This document shows positions 44,428 through 52,098 of a stretch of 56,931 nucleotides of DNA, one piece after another. The stretch is from NCBI GenBank assembly GCA_003599855.1, contig QZKG01000028.1:1-56931 (forward strand), in the 5' to 3' direction. The notes beneath the pieces are model-generated. The model was not told the DNA's origin, ran no database searches, and saw only the letters and a program-made list of their open reading frames with translations. Source of the stretch: Gaiellales bacterium (GTDB lineage Bacteria; Actinomycetota; Thermoleophilia; BMS3ABIN01). The stretch's first letter is position 1; every line of letters starts with the position of its first letter. The position numbers and the translations under genes are program-made.

Positions 44428-44708
44428 CTGGGCGGCCCCTCCTTCTTTGCCGCCAGCGCGGCGGCCAGCGACTCCGGCGTCAGCTTCCCGCGGGAGATGA
44501 GGATGCGCAGCATCCGGAAGCAGGAGCATTCGAGCTCTTCCTCATGGTCATCACCGTAAAAGTCGCAATCGTAGCAGAGGAGGGCGCGCAACTCCGCAAG
44601 ACTCAGGCTGGTGCGTCCACCCAGCGCCGCCGCCGCCGCCTCCAGGTTAGGGAATCTTTCAGCATCCTTGTCCAGGGTGGCTCCTTCCTGTCTGCAGGCA
44701 GTTATCAT
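44424..44708 (-). CDS. Small Cys-rich protein coupled to radical SAM gene
   Basis: The product has about 94 residues from ATG 44708; a CTG at 44675 has a better ribosome binding site (AAGGAG, five bases away) and would give 83. The core reads SLSLAELRALLCYDCDFYGDDHEEELECSCFRMLRILISRGKLTPESLAAAL: four Cys in C-x2-C and C-x-C pairs framing an acidic loop, between helices. This could hold a metal or Fe-S cluster, or be a partner that presents substrate. I do not recognise the family. Its stop overlaps the radical SAM start. Confidence 0.7.
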   Translation of the reverse strand: MITACRQEGATLDKDAERFPNLEAAAAALGGRTSLSLAELRALLCYDCDFYGDDHEEELECSCFRMLRILISRGKLTPESLAAALAAKKEGPPR

Positions 44709-44762
44709 GACTCTAGCAGAAGCGGCGGGGGCCGGGAACTGCCCCCGCGGCATGTTACTCAT

Positions 44763-45004
44763 GAATCTGCAGAAATGTCAATAAATGAGCGCTTGCAGGC
44801 GCCCGCGGGATTATTTTCAAATGCAGGTATTTTAATACTCTTAGTTTAATAGAAGTAATGTTCCAGCTTTGATGATTTACGTTCTTGACAAAAGTAAAAA
44901 GGTAAGTTTTAATACCCCTGAGGGTAATTTCACCGCGGAATTCGACATCAAATAATCCCGGTTGACTTACTGTTCGATTTTTCCATTTCTGAGGGAGGGC
45001 ACAA
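44763..45004. other. AT-rich regulatory region of the cytochrome locus
   Basis: About 240 bases, markedly AT-rich. It carries the promoter at 44885 and, just downstream of it, the inverted repeat TACCC-CTGA-GGGTA (about 44913-44926), which could be an operator. A second TTGACT at about 44962 has no good -10. Confidence 0.5.
44885..44913 (+). promoter_or_regulatory. Housekeeping promoter for the dodecaheme cytochrome
   Basis: TTGACA (44885-44890), a 17-base spacer and TTTAAT (44908-44913) form a near-consensus promoter. Transcription would start near 44920, about 85 bases before the leader ORF. Confidence 0.8.
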
Positions 45005-45076
45005 ATGGGAGCTCGAGGTCGCGCAGCCAGCTGCGCAGGTGGAAACAGTGACGCGAGGGTCTGGAGGCAGCCGTGA
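45005..45076 (+). CDS. 23-codon leader ORF coupled to cytochrome gene
   Basis: ATG 45005 follows GAGGGAGGGCACAA, a strong ribosome binding site. The peptide is MGARGRAASC AGGNSDARVWRQP in two blocks, with no signal. Its TGA overlaps the GTG start of the cytochrome gene (GTGA), so ribosomes finishing it would start the cytochrome. The RNA holds the hairpin GCGCAGC-CA-GCTGCGC (45021-45036). A regulatory leader peptide is likely. Confidence 0.55.
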   Translation: MGARGRAASCAGGNSDARVWRQP

Positions 45077-46083
45077 AGTGGATTGTCTCGAAATTCAAGC
45101 AGTTCGGCGGCTGGATAGGAAGGCTGCCGGTAGCGCTCAAGGTCGTCCTGGGCGTCTCGCTGCTGGTATTTGTTTTTGGCGGCACATACGGCAGCTACCG
45201 CATCTATAACTACACCCAGCACGATCCGGAGTTCTGCCGTTCCTGCCATACGATGAACATCGCCTGGGACAAGTGGGCCGAGAGCGAACACAGCAAGGTG
45301 GGCTGCCATAGCTGCCACCAGGCGAGCCCCATCGCGAGCGCGCGCCTGGTCATCAACTACCTGCTGGAGAGGCCGGACATCAACACGACCCACGCGCATA
45401 TCTCGGACGAGTCGTGTGAGAAGTGCCATTACAGCGGCGACCCCCAGTGGGTGCAGGTCGAGGCGACGGCGGGCCACAAGGTCCATGCCGAAGAACAGAA
45501 CATCGCCTGTCAGACCTGCCACGGGCTGAGGCTGCATGAGTTCAGGCCGGCGACGGAGATCTGCGCGGCCTGCCACGCGGACCACGTGGAAGGCCATGAG
45601 AAAGAGATCAAGACCACGGAGATGCAGAACCTGCACTGTATCGAGTGCCATCAGTTTTTGCGGGAGGATAGCCCCATCAGGCCCACCAGGGAGACCTGTA
45701 TGGAGTGCCACCAGAAGCTCGACAACAATGGCGTGACATTCCCGGACGACGCTCCGATGCAGTGGGACTGCCGCGAGTGCCACAAGCCGCACGACTCCGA
45801 GCGGCCGGTGGTCGACTGTATCGGCTGTCATACGGAGGCGCGCTCGGCCGGGCTGCATGCGGTCCCGTCGCACGTCGCCGGTTATGTGGACGCCAACGGC
45901 CGGGAGACGAAATGCAAGGACTGCCACAAGCCGCATGAGTGGACCATGAAGTCGCGGGAGAACTGCGCGACATGCCACAGCGACAAGGTGGAGAGTCATA
46001 ACCCCGGCAAGCTCTGCACCGAGTGCCATGACTTCGGCAAGATATCCATGGGACCCGCGGGTGAGCCGCTGCAGGGAGGATAA
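45073..46083 (+). CDS. Dodecaheme NapC/NirT-like cytochrome c
   Basis: The 336-residue protein has one N-terminal membrane helix (about 22-42) and twelve CxxCH motifs (CRSCH, CHSCH, CEKCH, CQTCH, CAACH, CIECH, CMECH, CRECH, CIGCH, CKDCH, CATCH, CTECH). The first part (DPEFCRSCHTMNIAWDKWAESEHSKVGCHSCHQ) is the NapC/NrfH quinol dehydrogenase type; such proteins take electrons from quinol and pass them outward. Twelve hemes is more than the usual four or five. GTG 45073 follows GGAGG. It heads the respiratory locus. Confidence 0.93.
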   Translation: MKWIVSKFKQFGGWIGRLPVALKVVLGVSLLVFVFGGTYGSYRIYNYTQHDPEFCRSCHTMNIAWDKWAESEHSKVGCHSCHQASPIASARLVINYLLERPDINTTHAHISDESCEKCHYSGDPQWVQVEATAGHKVHAEEQNIACQTCHGLRLHEFRPATEICAACHADHVEGHEKEIKTTEMQNLHCIECHQFLREDSPIRPTRETCMECHQKLDNNGVTFPDDAPMQWDCRECHKPHDSERPVVDCIGCHTEARSAGLHAVPSHVAGYVDANGRETKCKDCHKPHEWTMKSRENCATCHSDKVESHNPGKLCTECHDFGKISMGPAGEPLQGG

Positions 46084-46300
46084 ACTCCCCGCAAACGCTA
46101 AATTGCTGCAAATAAGGCGATAAAGCAGTATTTGGCCGCGCAGGAAAGACCGGGGCCCTGGCGCCCGGAGAGAAAAAGGGTTGCACAAACGCAATCGATT
46201 GTATTACTATTCGGCGATTGCATTTAGCCTCTCCCTGGTGGAGGGGCGGCGGGTAAGACAGTTCGCCTGAGGGCGACGGGAAAAAGGTGAGGGTACTGAT
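46084..46300 (+). other. Leader region with hairpins before the small membrane protein
   Basis: Beside the promoter at 46181 it holds hairpins CCTCTCC/GGAGGGG (about 46227-46246) and CGCC-TGAG-GGCG (about 46265-46276). They lie in the 5' leader of the small gene at 46301. No known riboswitch is recognised. Confidence 0.45.
46181..46210 (+). promoter_or_regulatory. Promoter with palindrome in the spacer
   Basis: TTGCAC (46181-46186) and TACTAT (46205-46210) are 18 bases apart. The spacer holds the perfect palindrome CAATCGATTG (46192-46201); GCAATCG also pairs with CGATTGC at 46215-46221. This is suited to repressor control. Confidence 0.6.
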
Positions 46301-46441
46301 ATGTGGTACATAATGGAGAACACACGTTTCTTCGTTATCAACGTGGTCGCGACCACGGCGATACTCACCGCCCTCTGCTTCGGCATTCCTCCGTTTATCA
46401 ACTGGCTGACCGGAGTTATGGAGAAGAACAATAGCGAATGA
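46301..46441 (+). CDS. 46-residue single-helix membrane peptide
   Basis: The peptide begins MWYIMENTRFFVINVV, has one membrane helix (about 9-34, ending in GIPPFINWL) and a charged tail MEKNNSE. AAGGTGAGGG lies before the ATG. It has its own promoter and a terminator at 46455. Small single-helix subunits often accompany respiratory complexes, and this one sits between the cytochrome and the oxidoreductase genes. The family is not known to me. Confidence 0.65.
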   Translation: MWYIMENTRFFVINVVATTAILTALCFGIPPFINWLTGVMEKNNSE

Positions 46442-46454
46442 CCATCCGCAGACA

Positions 46455-46487
46455 GCCGGGAGCTTGATAACCCGGTTGTTTTTTTGT
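46455..46487 (+). terminator. Intrinsic terminator after the 46-residue gene
   Basis: CCGGG and CCCGG close a ten-base loop and are followed by TTG and seven Ts. Confidence 0.85.
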
Positions 46488-46524
46488 GGAGTGGGCAGCA
46501 GCGGGCGGCAAGGCTATATACCCC

Positions 46525-46585
46525 CCTTCGGATAAATGAGAGCAGGGCGCAGCATGCGGGTCTGCTCCAGCAAAAAAACCGAAGG
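46525..46585 (+). promoter_or_regulatory. Candidate structured leader RNA before the oxidoreductase operon
   Basis: Three nested helices can form: CCTTCGG (46525-46531) with CCGAAGG (46579-46585); GAGCAG (46540-46545) with CTGCTC (46562-46567); and CGCA-GCA-TGCG at the tip. Unpaired ATAAAT and CAGCAAAAAAA flank the middle helix, one on each side, like a ligand pocket. A TATATA (46515-46520) just upstream may be the -10. I cannot assign it to a known riboswitch class. Confidence 0.5.
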
Positions 46586-46666
46586 ATAGCAACTAAATTG
46601 GAATTGATACCGACCAGCGCAGAAATGCGTTAGAGTTCCGGACTGGGGCTGACAAGGAGGGCTACA

Positions 46667-47290
46667 GTGGCTCATAAAAGATACGCCATGGTAATAGACA
46701 TCCGCCGGTGCATCGGCTGCCACGCGTGCAGTGTCGCGTGCAAGGCGGAGATGGCGGTGCCGCTCGAGGTCAACGCCACCTGGCTGAAGATCGTGGAAAA
46801 GGGCGTCTATCCTGACGCCAGGCGCTTCTTTCTGCCCCGCACCTGCAACAACTGCGAGGACGCCATCTGCGCCCGCAACTGTCCCACCAAGGCAACCTAC
46901 AAGCGGGATGACGGCATCGTCGCCGTCGACCAGCACCGTTGCATCGGCTGCAAGTACTGCATCGCCTCATGCCCCTACGACGTGCGCTACATCAACCCGC
47001 TCAAGAACATCGTCCAGAAATGCTATTTCTGCTCGCACCGGGTGGACGCCGGGCTGGTGCCCGCCTGTGTGGAGACCTGCCCGACGCGCGCCATCGTCTT
47101 CGGCGACAGGAACGACCCCAGGAGCGAGATCTCACAGGTGCTCGCCGCCAACGCCACCAACGTGCTGAAGGCCGAGATGCAGACCGGGCCGCAGGTGTTC
47201 TACATCTCGGCGGACGAGTCGACCATGAGCAACGTCGAGGAAGAGATCAACTATTACACGGAGCCCACTTTAATCAAGCTGCGCTTTTAG
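46667..47290 (+). CDS. Four-cluster ferredoxin subunit (PsrB/DmsB-like)
   Basis: The 207-residue electron-transfer subunit has four Cys groups for 4Fe-4S clusters: CIGCHACSVACK (about 15-26), CNNCEDAICARNCP, CIGCKYCIASCPYDVRYI and CYFCSHRV...CVETCP. It carries electrons between the NrfD membrane subunit and the molybdopterin subunit encoded downstream. GTG 46667 is six bases after AAGGAGG. It is first in a five-gene unit. Confidence 0.95.
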   Translation: MAHKRYAMVIDIRRCIGCHACSVACKAEMAVPLEVNATWLKIVEKGVYPDARRFFLPRTCNNCEDAICARNCPTKATYKRDDGIVAVDQHRCIGCKYCIASCPYDVRYINPLKNIVQKCYFCSHRVDAGLVPACVETCPTRAIVFGDRNDPRSEISQVLAANATNVLKAEMQTGPQVFYISADESTMSNVEEEINYYTEPTLIKLRF

Positions 47291-47323
47291 CCGGGCTTAA
47301 CTCGATCCGGAGGGGAAGGAAGA

Positions 47324-48244
47324 ATGGAACACGGTGATATCAACGTAGTATATTCGGTGGAGCATCAGCTGCCGCTGGTCATGTATATCGGCCAGTATTT
47401 CTTCTTCACGGGCCTGAGCGCCGGTTCGTTCGTCATCTCGGTGATCGCGACGCTGCTGGGCCGCAAGGAGTTCAAGCCCATCGGCAAGATCACCGCCGTT
47501 TTGGCGCCGGCGCTCCTGATCATCGCGCCGATCAACCTTATCGCCGACCTGGAGCAGCCGCTGCGCTTCTGGCACCTGTTCCTCTATTACAACTGGACCT
47601 CGCCCATCACCTACGGCTCGTTCCTGCTCACCGCCTACCCGGTAATGGGCATCATCTACGCCGTCATGGTCTATACCAACAGGCAGACGCCGGCCAAGAT
47701 CCTGGGCATCCTCGGTATCCCGCTGGCCGTCTCGGTCCACGGTTATACCGGTTTCATCCTGGCCCTGGCCAAGGCGCGCTCCCTCTGGAACACCGCTGCC
47801 ATGCCGACGATCTTCCTCGTCTCGGCCATGGTCTCCGGCATCGGCCTGGTGGTCATCATCGCCGCCATCCGCTGGAAGTGGTTCGACAAGGACGCCACCG
47901 AGGAGCAGCGTGCAGGCGACAAAAAGCTGATCCTGCAGCTGGCCCAGTTCATGGCGTACACCCTGATGCTCGACCTCTTCCTGATCTTTTCCGACATCCT
48001 CGTGCTGCTGACGGCGCACTCGGACGCGTACGAGGCGGGCCTGCTGATCCTCACGGGCAACTTCGCGCCGCTGTTCGTCGGCGTGGAGCTGATCCTGGGG
48101 GCGCTGATACCCATGATCCTGGTGCTGGGACCGACGCGAAAGTCGATGACGGCTGTCGTGGTGGCATCCATCCTGGTGAATATCGGCGTATACGCCATGC
48201 GCTACGTGATGGTGATCGGCGGCCAGACCGTGCCTTTGAGCTAG
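47324..48244 (+). CDS. nrfD: NrfD/PsrC-like quinone-interacting membrane subunit
   Basis: The 306-residue protein has eight to nine membrane helices with NrfD features (QYFFFTGLSAGSFVISVIATLLGRKEF, INLIADLEQPLRFWHLF, SPITYGSFLLTAYPVMGIIYA, SVHGYTGFILALAKARSLWNTAAMPTIFLVSAMVSG). It exchanges electrons with quinone and passes them to the ferredoxin subunit. GGAGGGGAAGGAAGA precedes the ATG. Confidence 0.95.
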   Translation: MEHGDINVVYSVEHQLPLVMYIGQYFFFTGLSAGSFVISVIATLLGRKEFKPIGKITAVLAPALLIIAPINLIADLEQPLRFWHLFLYYNWTSPITYGSFLLTAYPVMGIIYAVMVYTNRQTPAKILGILGIPLAVSVHGYTGFILALAKARSLWNTAAMPTIFLVSAMVSGIGLVVIIAAIRWKWFDKDATEEQRAGDKKLILQLAQFMAYTLMLDLFLIFSDILVLLTAHSDAYEAGLLILTGNFAPLFVGVELILGALIPMILVLGPTRKSMTAVVVASILVNIGVYAMRYVMVIGGQTVPLS

Positions 48245-48265
48245 AGACCGCAAGGAGCTATTGAC

Positions 48266-50605
48266 ATGCAAATGATTAGTCGCAGGGATTTTCTCAAGCT
48301 AGGCGCAGCCAGCACGGCGGTGCTGGCGATCGAGAGCCAGTTCGGCGCGATCGCCCATGCCGCTGAGCAGCTGGTGGAAGGCGGCCGTTCTGTGAACCGG
48401 ACCTCCGGGCTGCCCCGGTCGTTCCTGCCCAGCACCTGCACCCAGTGCCCCGCCGGTTGCGGCATCATCGGCTATGTGGAGGAAAGCCGCCTGGTGAAGA
48501 TCGGCGGCAACACCAAGCACATCAGCAACCAGGGCGCCCTGTGCGCGCGCGGGCAGGCGGGCATCAACGCCCTCTATGACCCCAACCGTATCCTCAAGCC
48601 GCTGAAGCGGGCAGGTTCCCGCGGCTCCGGCGAGTGGACCGAGATCTCCTGGGAAGAAGCCCTGACCGAAGTCTCCGGCCGCATCGGCGGAATCGCCAAC
48701 AGGAACGAGTTCGTGATGCTCACCGACGACCTCGGACGTGACGACCTCGCCCGCCGTTTCACCTGGGCCCTGGGTTCGGGCAACGCCCTGGAGGGGACCG
48801 GCGTCTACAACGCCAACAAGCTCGTGGCGACCCAGCTCACCTGGGGCAGGGCCGGCGACATGCCGGACGTCAGTTCGAGCAAGTACATCCTCTCCTTCGG
48901 GGCCAACCCCATGGAGAACCACACCGAGTTCGTCGGCTTCGTCCGACGCCTGGTGGACGGCATGCAGGACAACCAGGCGAAGGTGGTGGTCTTCGACGTG
49001 CGACTGACCAACACTTCCGCCAAGTCCAACGAGCTTTATTACACCGCGCCGGGCACTTACGGCCTGCTGGCCCTGAGCATGGCGCAGGTGATCATGCAGG
49101 AAGGCCTCTACGACGCAACCTTCATCGACCGCTGGACCAATGTCTCCGCCGCCGACCTGACGCGACACCTGGCCCAGTACACGCCCGAGCGGGCCGAGGC
49201 CGAGACCGGCGTAAGCGCGTCGGTCATCCGGCGCATCGCGGCCGAGTTCGCCACGACCAAGCCGGCGACGACACTGACCGACTCCATGGCCTCCAGTTAC
49301 AGCAACGGCGTGCAGGCCGAACGGGCGGTCATGCTGCTCAACATCATCACGGGCAACGTCGATACCCGCGGCGGCTACTGCCTGCCGCGCGAGTACACGC
49401 TGGCTGAGCCCGCGCCCGCCCCGGCGTACCCGGGAGCGACGGTGCTGTCCAACCCGCCCGCCAACCCGCTGGCGTCGCAGCAGGTGATCTCGCGGACCAT
49501 GGAGGCGATCCAGAAACGTGAGCAGAACGTCGGTGTGCTGATGTCGCATCGCTACAACATCGCTTATTCAAACCCCGACCTGGGCACGGTGCAGGACGTC
49601 CTCAAGGACGAGACGCTCGTCCCCTTCCATGTCGCGGTGACACCATACGAGACTGAGACCGCCATCTACGCGGACATCATCCTGCCGGAGGCGACCTACC
49701 TGGAGGACTGGGACATCGAGGTCAGGCCTTCCCCGGAACAGGTGCCCTTCGTCTCCCTGCGGCAGCCGGTGGTGCCGGCGCTCAAGGAGTCGAAGACGTT
49801 CTTCGATATCACCAGGGAGTTAGCCAACCGGATCGGCGGCAGCGTGGCCCAGTATTTCGCCTTCAAGCGCGTCGACGATTACCTCAAGGGGAGGATCGCA
49901 GGCATCGGCGGCCTGGTGGGCGCCGGCGGGATCGACTACCTCAAGCAGCACGGGGTCTGGTACGAGCCCACGAGCCGTCCCGACTACGGTTCCTACGCCA
50001 GCACCGGGTTCGCTACGCCCTCGGGCAGGATCGAGGTCTACTCCAGCCGCATGGCACAGCACGGCTACGACCCGCTGCCGTCCTATGAGGCCATCGCCGG
50101 CCTGGGCAATCTTCATGAGAACGACATGGTCCTGACCATCTTCGATACGGCGGCCCAGTTCGACTCAAGGACCGGCAACTGCATGTGGCTGAACGAGATC
50201 GAGCATAACAACCCGGTCTGGATGAACCCCGAGACAGCCCACGCTCTCGGCATCGAGGAGGGCGACCATATCAAGCTCACCCGCAAGGACGGCGAGGCCA
50301 AGATCCGTTCGCTGGAGTCCACTGCGTACCTGACCGAGGGCATCCACCCCAAGGTGGTCGCCATGGCCAACGGCGTCGGGCATACCGCGTACGGCGCCAT
50401 AGCCCAGGGTGAGAAGATACCCTATGACGACCCGGAGATCCCTGTCGAGTTGAGGGACCCCAACACCAAGCTGGTCTGGTGGGAGCACCACGGTTTCAAC
50501 CCCGGCCACGGCGTCAACGCCAAGCAGATCGTGCCGGCGCTGGTGGACCCGGTCGGGGGCGGCCAGGCCTGGGGCGAGGTCGTGGTAACGGTAGCCAAGA
50601 TATAG
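48266..50605 (+). CDS. Tat-exported molybdopterin oxidoreductase, PsrA/PhsA-like
   Basis: The 779-residue catalytic subunit has a Tat signal (SRRDFLKLGAAS), the N-terminal 4Fe-4S motif CTQCPAGC (about 58-65) with the fourth Cys in ALCARGQAG, the molybdopterin fold and a C-terminal dinucleotide-binding domain (about 630-775). It matches the DMSO reductase superfamily; neighbours suggest a polysulfide-, thiosulfate- or tetrathionate-type reductase on the outer side of the membrane. At the position where a Cys, Ser or Sec normally binds molybdenum the sequence reads GTGVYNANK, without Cys or Sec, so the substrate is uncertain. Confidence 0.92.
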   Translation: MQMISRRDFLKLGAASTAVLAIESQFGAIAHAAEQLVEGGRSVNRTSGLPRSFLPSTCTQCPAGCGIIGYVEESRLVKIGGNTKHISNQGALCARGQAGINALYDPNRILKPLKRAGSRGSGEWTEISWEEALTEVSGRIGGIANRNEFVMLTDDLGRDDLARRFTWALGSGNALEGTGVYNANKLVATQLTWGRAGDMPDVSSSKYILSFGANPMENHTEFVGFVRRLVDGMQDNQAKVVVFDVRLTNTSAKSNELYYTAPGTYGLLALSMAQVIMQEGLYDATFIDRWTNVSAADLTRHLAQYTPERAEAETGVSASVIRRIAAEFATTKPATTLTDSMASSYSNGVQAERAVMLLNIITGNVDTRGGYCLPREYTLAEPAPAPAYPGATVLSNPPANPLASQQVISRTMEAIQKREQNVGVLMSHRYNIAYSNPDLGTVQDVLKDETLVPFHVAVTPYETETAIYADIILPEATYLEDWDIEVRPSPEQVPFVSLRQPVVPALKESKTFFDITRELANRIGGSVAQYFAFKRVDDYLKGRIAGIGGLVGAGGIDYLKQHGVWYEPTSRPDYGSYASTGFATPSGRIEVYSSRMAQHGYDPLPSYEAIAGLGNLHENDMVLTIFDTAAQFDSRTGNCMWLNEIEHNNPVWMNPETAHALGIEEGDHIKLTRKDGEAKIRSLESTAYLTEGIHPKVVAMANGVGHTAYGAIAQGEKIPYDDPEIPVELRDPNTKLVWWEHHGFNPGHGVNAKQIVPALVDPVGGGQAWGEVVVTVAKI

Positions 50606-50615
50606 GAGTCTGGTT

Positions 50616-51263
50616 TTGTCTGAAGGCCAGCATGGAGCTGGTGAAGGGCAGCGTGGCGATGAAGCCATGGCCCGGGCGGGCGTTTGCAGGTTGTTGGCGC
50701 GCGTTTTCAGCAACAAGCCCTCAGCGGAGCTGGTCGAGGGACTGAGGGAGGCGCGCATGCTGGAAGTGCTGGCGTCCCTCGGCGTCGACTTCGACCAGGG
50801 TTTTATCAGCGGCGATGCCGCCGGGGAGGCCGAAAGTCTGGGCATCGAGTACACCAGACTGTTCGTCGGCCCCGGGGAGCATATCGCACCCCACGAGTCG
50901 GTGTTCGTGCGGGGCCAGGCCGAAAGCGAACCCAGGCTCTGGGGCGAGGCGACGGCAGCGGTCGCGGAGTTTTACCGCGAAGCCGGCCTGGAAGTGGATA
51001 CGGCCGGGGAGATCCCGGATCATATCGGGATCGAGCTGGAGGCCATGGCCGAGCTGGCCGCCGCCGAGGCAGAGCGGCACGAGCGGGGCGAGACCGCCGA
51101 GGCCGAGACCCTGTGGGGTTTGCAGCAGCGTTTCGCCTGGGAGCATCTGGCGAGGTGGCTGCCGGATTTCGGCAGGGCCGTAGCAGAGCAGGCCCAGAGC
51201 AGTTTTTACCGCGGCATGGCTTTGCTGGTAGGCGGCCTGGCCGAACTGTATGAAGACGAATGA
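50616..51263 (+). CDS. TorD/DmsD-family maturation chaperone
   Basis: The 215-residue all-helical protein has TorD features: YTRLFVGPGEHIAPHESVF (about 79-97) and EIPDHIGIELEAMAEL (about 131-146). It binds the Tat signal of the molybdopterin enzyme and holds it until the cofactor is inserted. The TTG start lies ten bases after the oxidoreductase stop, behind GGAG. Cytoplasmic. Confidence 0.92.
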   Translation: MSEGQHGAGEGQRGDEAMARAGVCRLLARVFSNKPSAELVEGLREARMLEVLASLGVDFDQGFISGDAAGEAESLGIEYTRLFVGPGEHIAPHESVFVRGQAESEPRLWGEATAAVAEFYREAGLEVDTAGEIPDHIGIELEAMAELAAAEAERHERGETAEAETLWGLQQRFAWEHLARWLPDFGRAVAEQAQSSFYRGMALLVGGLAELYEDE

Positions 51264-51309
51264 GAAACAGCAGGCAGGACTTGCTGAAACATAAAGGGAG
51301 CGAGGTACT

Positions 51310-52098
51310 ATGAAGATACCCAAGTTTTCCAAGCCGGTGTGGGTGATCATCGGGATCGGAGTCGCGGTGCTGGCCATGGCTCCGCTGATCGGGCTTGCCC
51401 ATTTCACGACTACGACTCCCCGTTTCTGCCAGACCTGCCACGGCACCGGCGAGACCGCCGATGTCGGCATCCCGTCCGACGTGCATCCCGATTATGGCGA
51501 GGTCGGCTGCCTCGAGTGCCACGCCGAGGACGGAGGACATTTTGTGACCGATGGTTACCAGGAAGGTTTCAAGGCCGAGCCTGACCGGGTCAGCGAGAAC
51601 TGCAAGCGCTGCCACGAGGAGATGACCACCAAGAACGACAACGAGGGATTCAAGTACAACGTCCACGACATCATCTTCCCTCACGAGAAGCATTTCAGCT
51701 TCGGGGCCCAGTGCGCGGACTGCCACCGCAACATCGCCCACGACCTGAACATCAACCAGACCTGGCGGCCGCGGATGGCTTACTGCTTCCAGTGCCATCC
51801 CAGCACTGACCCCTGCACCAAGTGCCACCCCGACGGCTCCATCGATTTCGAGCAGTATGACATTGCGACGCTGATACCGCCGCCGGCCAAGCTGCCTGAA
51901 ACCCGCTCGGCGGATATCGCCCAGGCGACCTTCGAGGTCCAGTGCGGCAAGTGCCACGCGATCTACCCGCCCTCGCTCTACACCAAGGCGGAGTGGGCCC
52001 CGGTGGTCGACCGGATGATGACCTACACCGGCGCCAACATCACGCCGGAGGAGCGGGCGCTCATCCTCTCCTACCTGGACGTCACCGCGCCGGAATAG
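51310..52098 (+). CDS. Heptaheme membrane-anchored cytochrome c
   Basis: The 262-residue protein has an N-terminal membrane anchor (about 10-30) and seven CxxCH motifs: CQTCH, CLECH, CKRCH, CADCH, CFQCH, CTKCH and CGKCH. The first part is NapC/NirT-like. The last motif sits in a class-I-like cytochrome domain (CGKCHAIYPPSLYTKAEWAPVVDRMMTYTGANITPEERALILSYL). It probably links the quinone pool to the oxidoreductase or an outside acceptor. GAGCGAGG precedes the ATG. It is last in the five-gene unit. Confidence 0.92.
   Translation: MKIPKFSKPVWVIIGIGVAVLAMAPLIGLAHFTTTTPRFCQTCHGTGETADVGIPSDVHPDYGEVGCLECHAEDGGHFVTDGYQEGFKAEPDRVSENCKRCHEEMTTKNDNEGFKYNVHDIIFPHEKHFSFGAQCADCHRNIAHDLNINQTWRPRMAYCFQCHPSTDPCTKCHPDGSIDFEQYDIATLIPPPAKLPETRSADIAQATFEVQCGKCHAIYPPSLYTKAEWAPVVDRMMTYTGANITPEERALILSYLDVTAPE

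Noticed and set aside
44755..46194. Long minus-strand open frame opposite the dodecaheme cytochrome
   Set aside because: It is the antisense of repeated CxxCH codons in high-GC DNA; twelve heme motifs fix the plus strand as coding.
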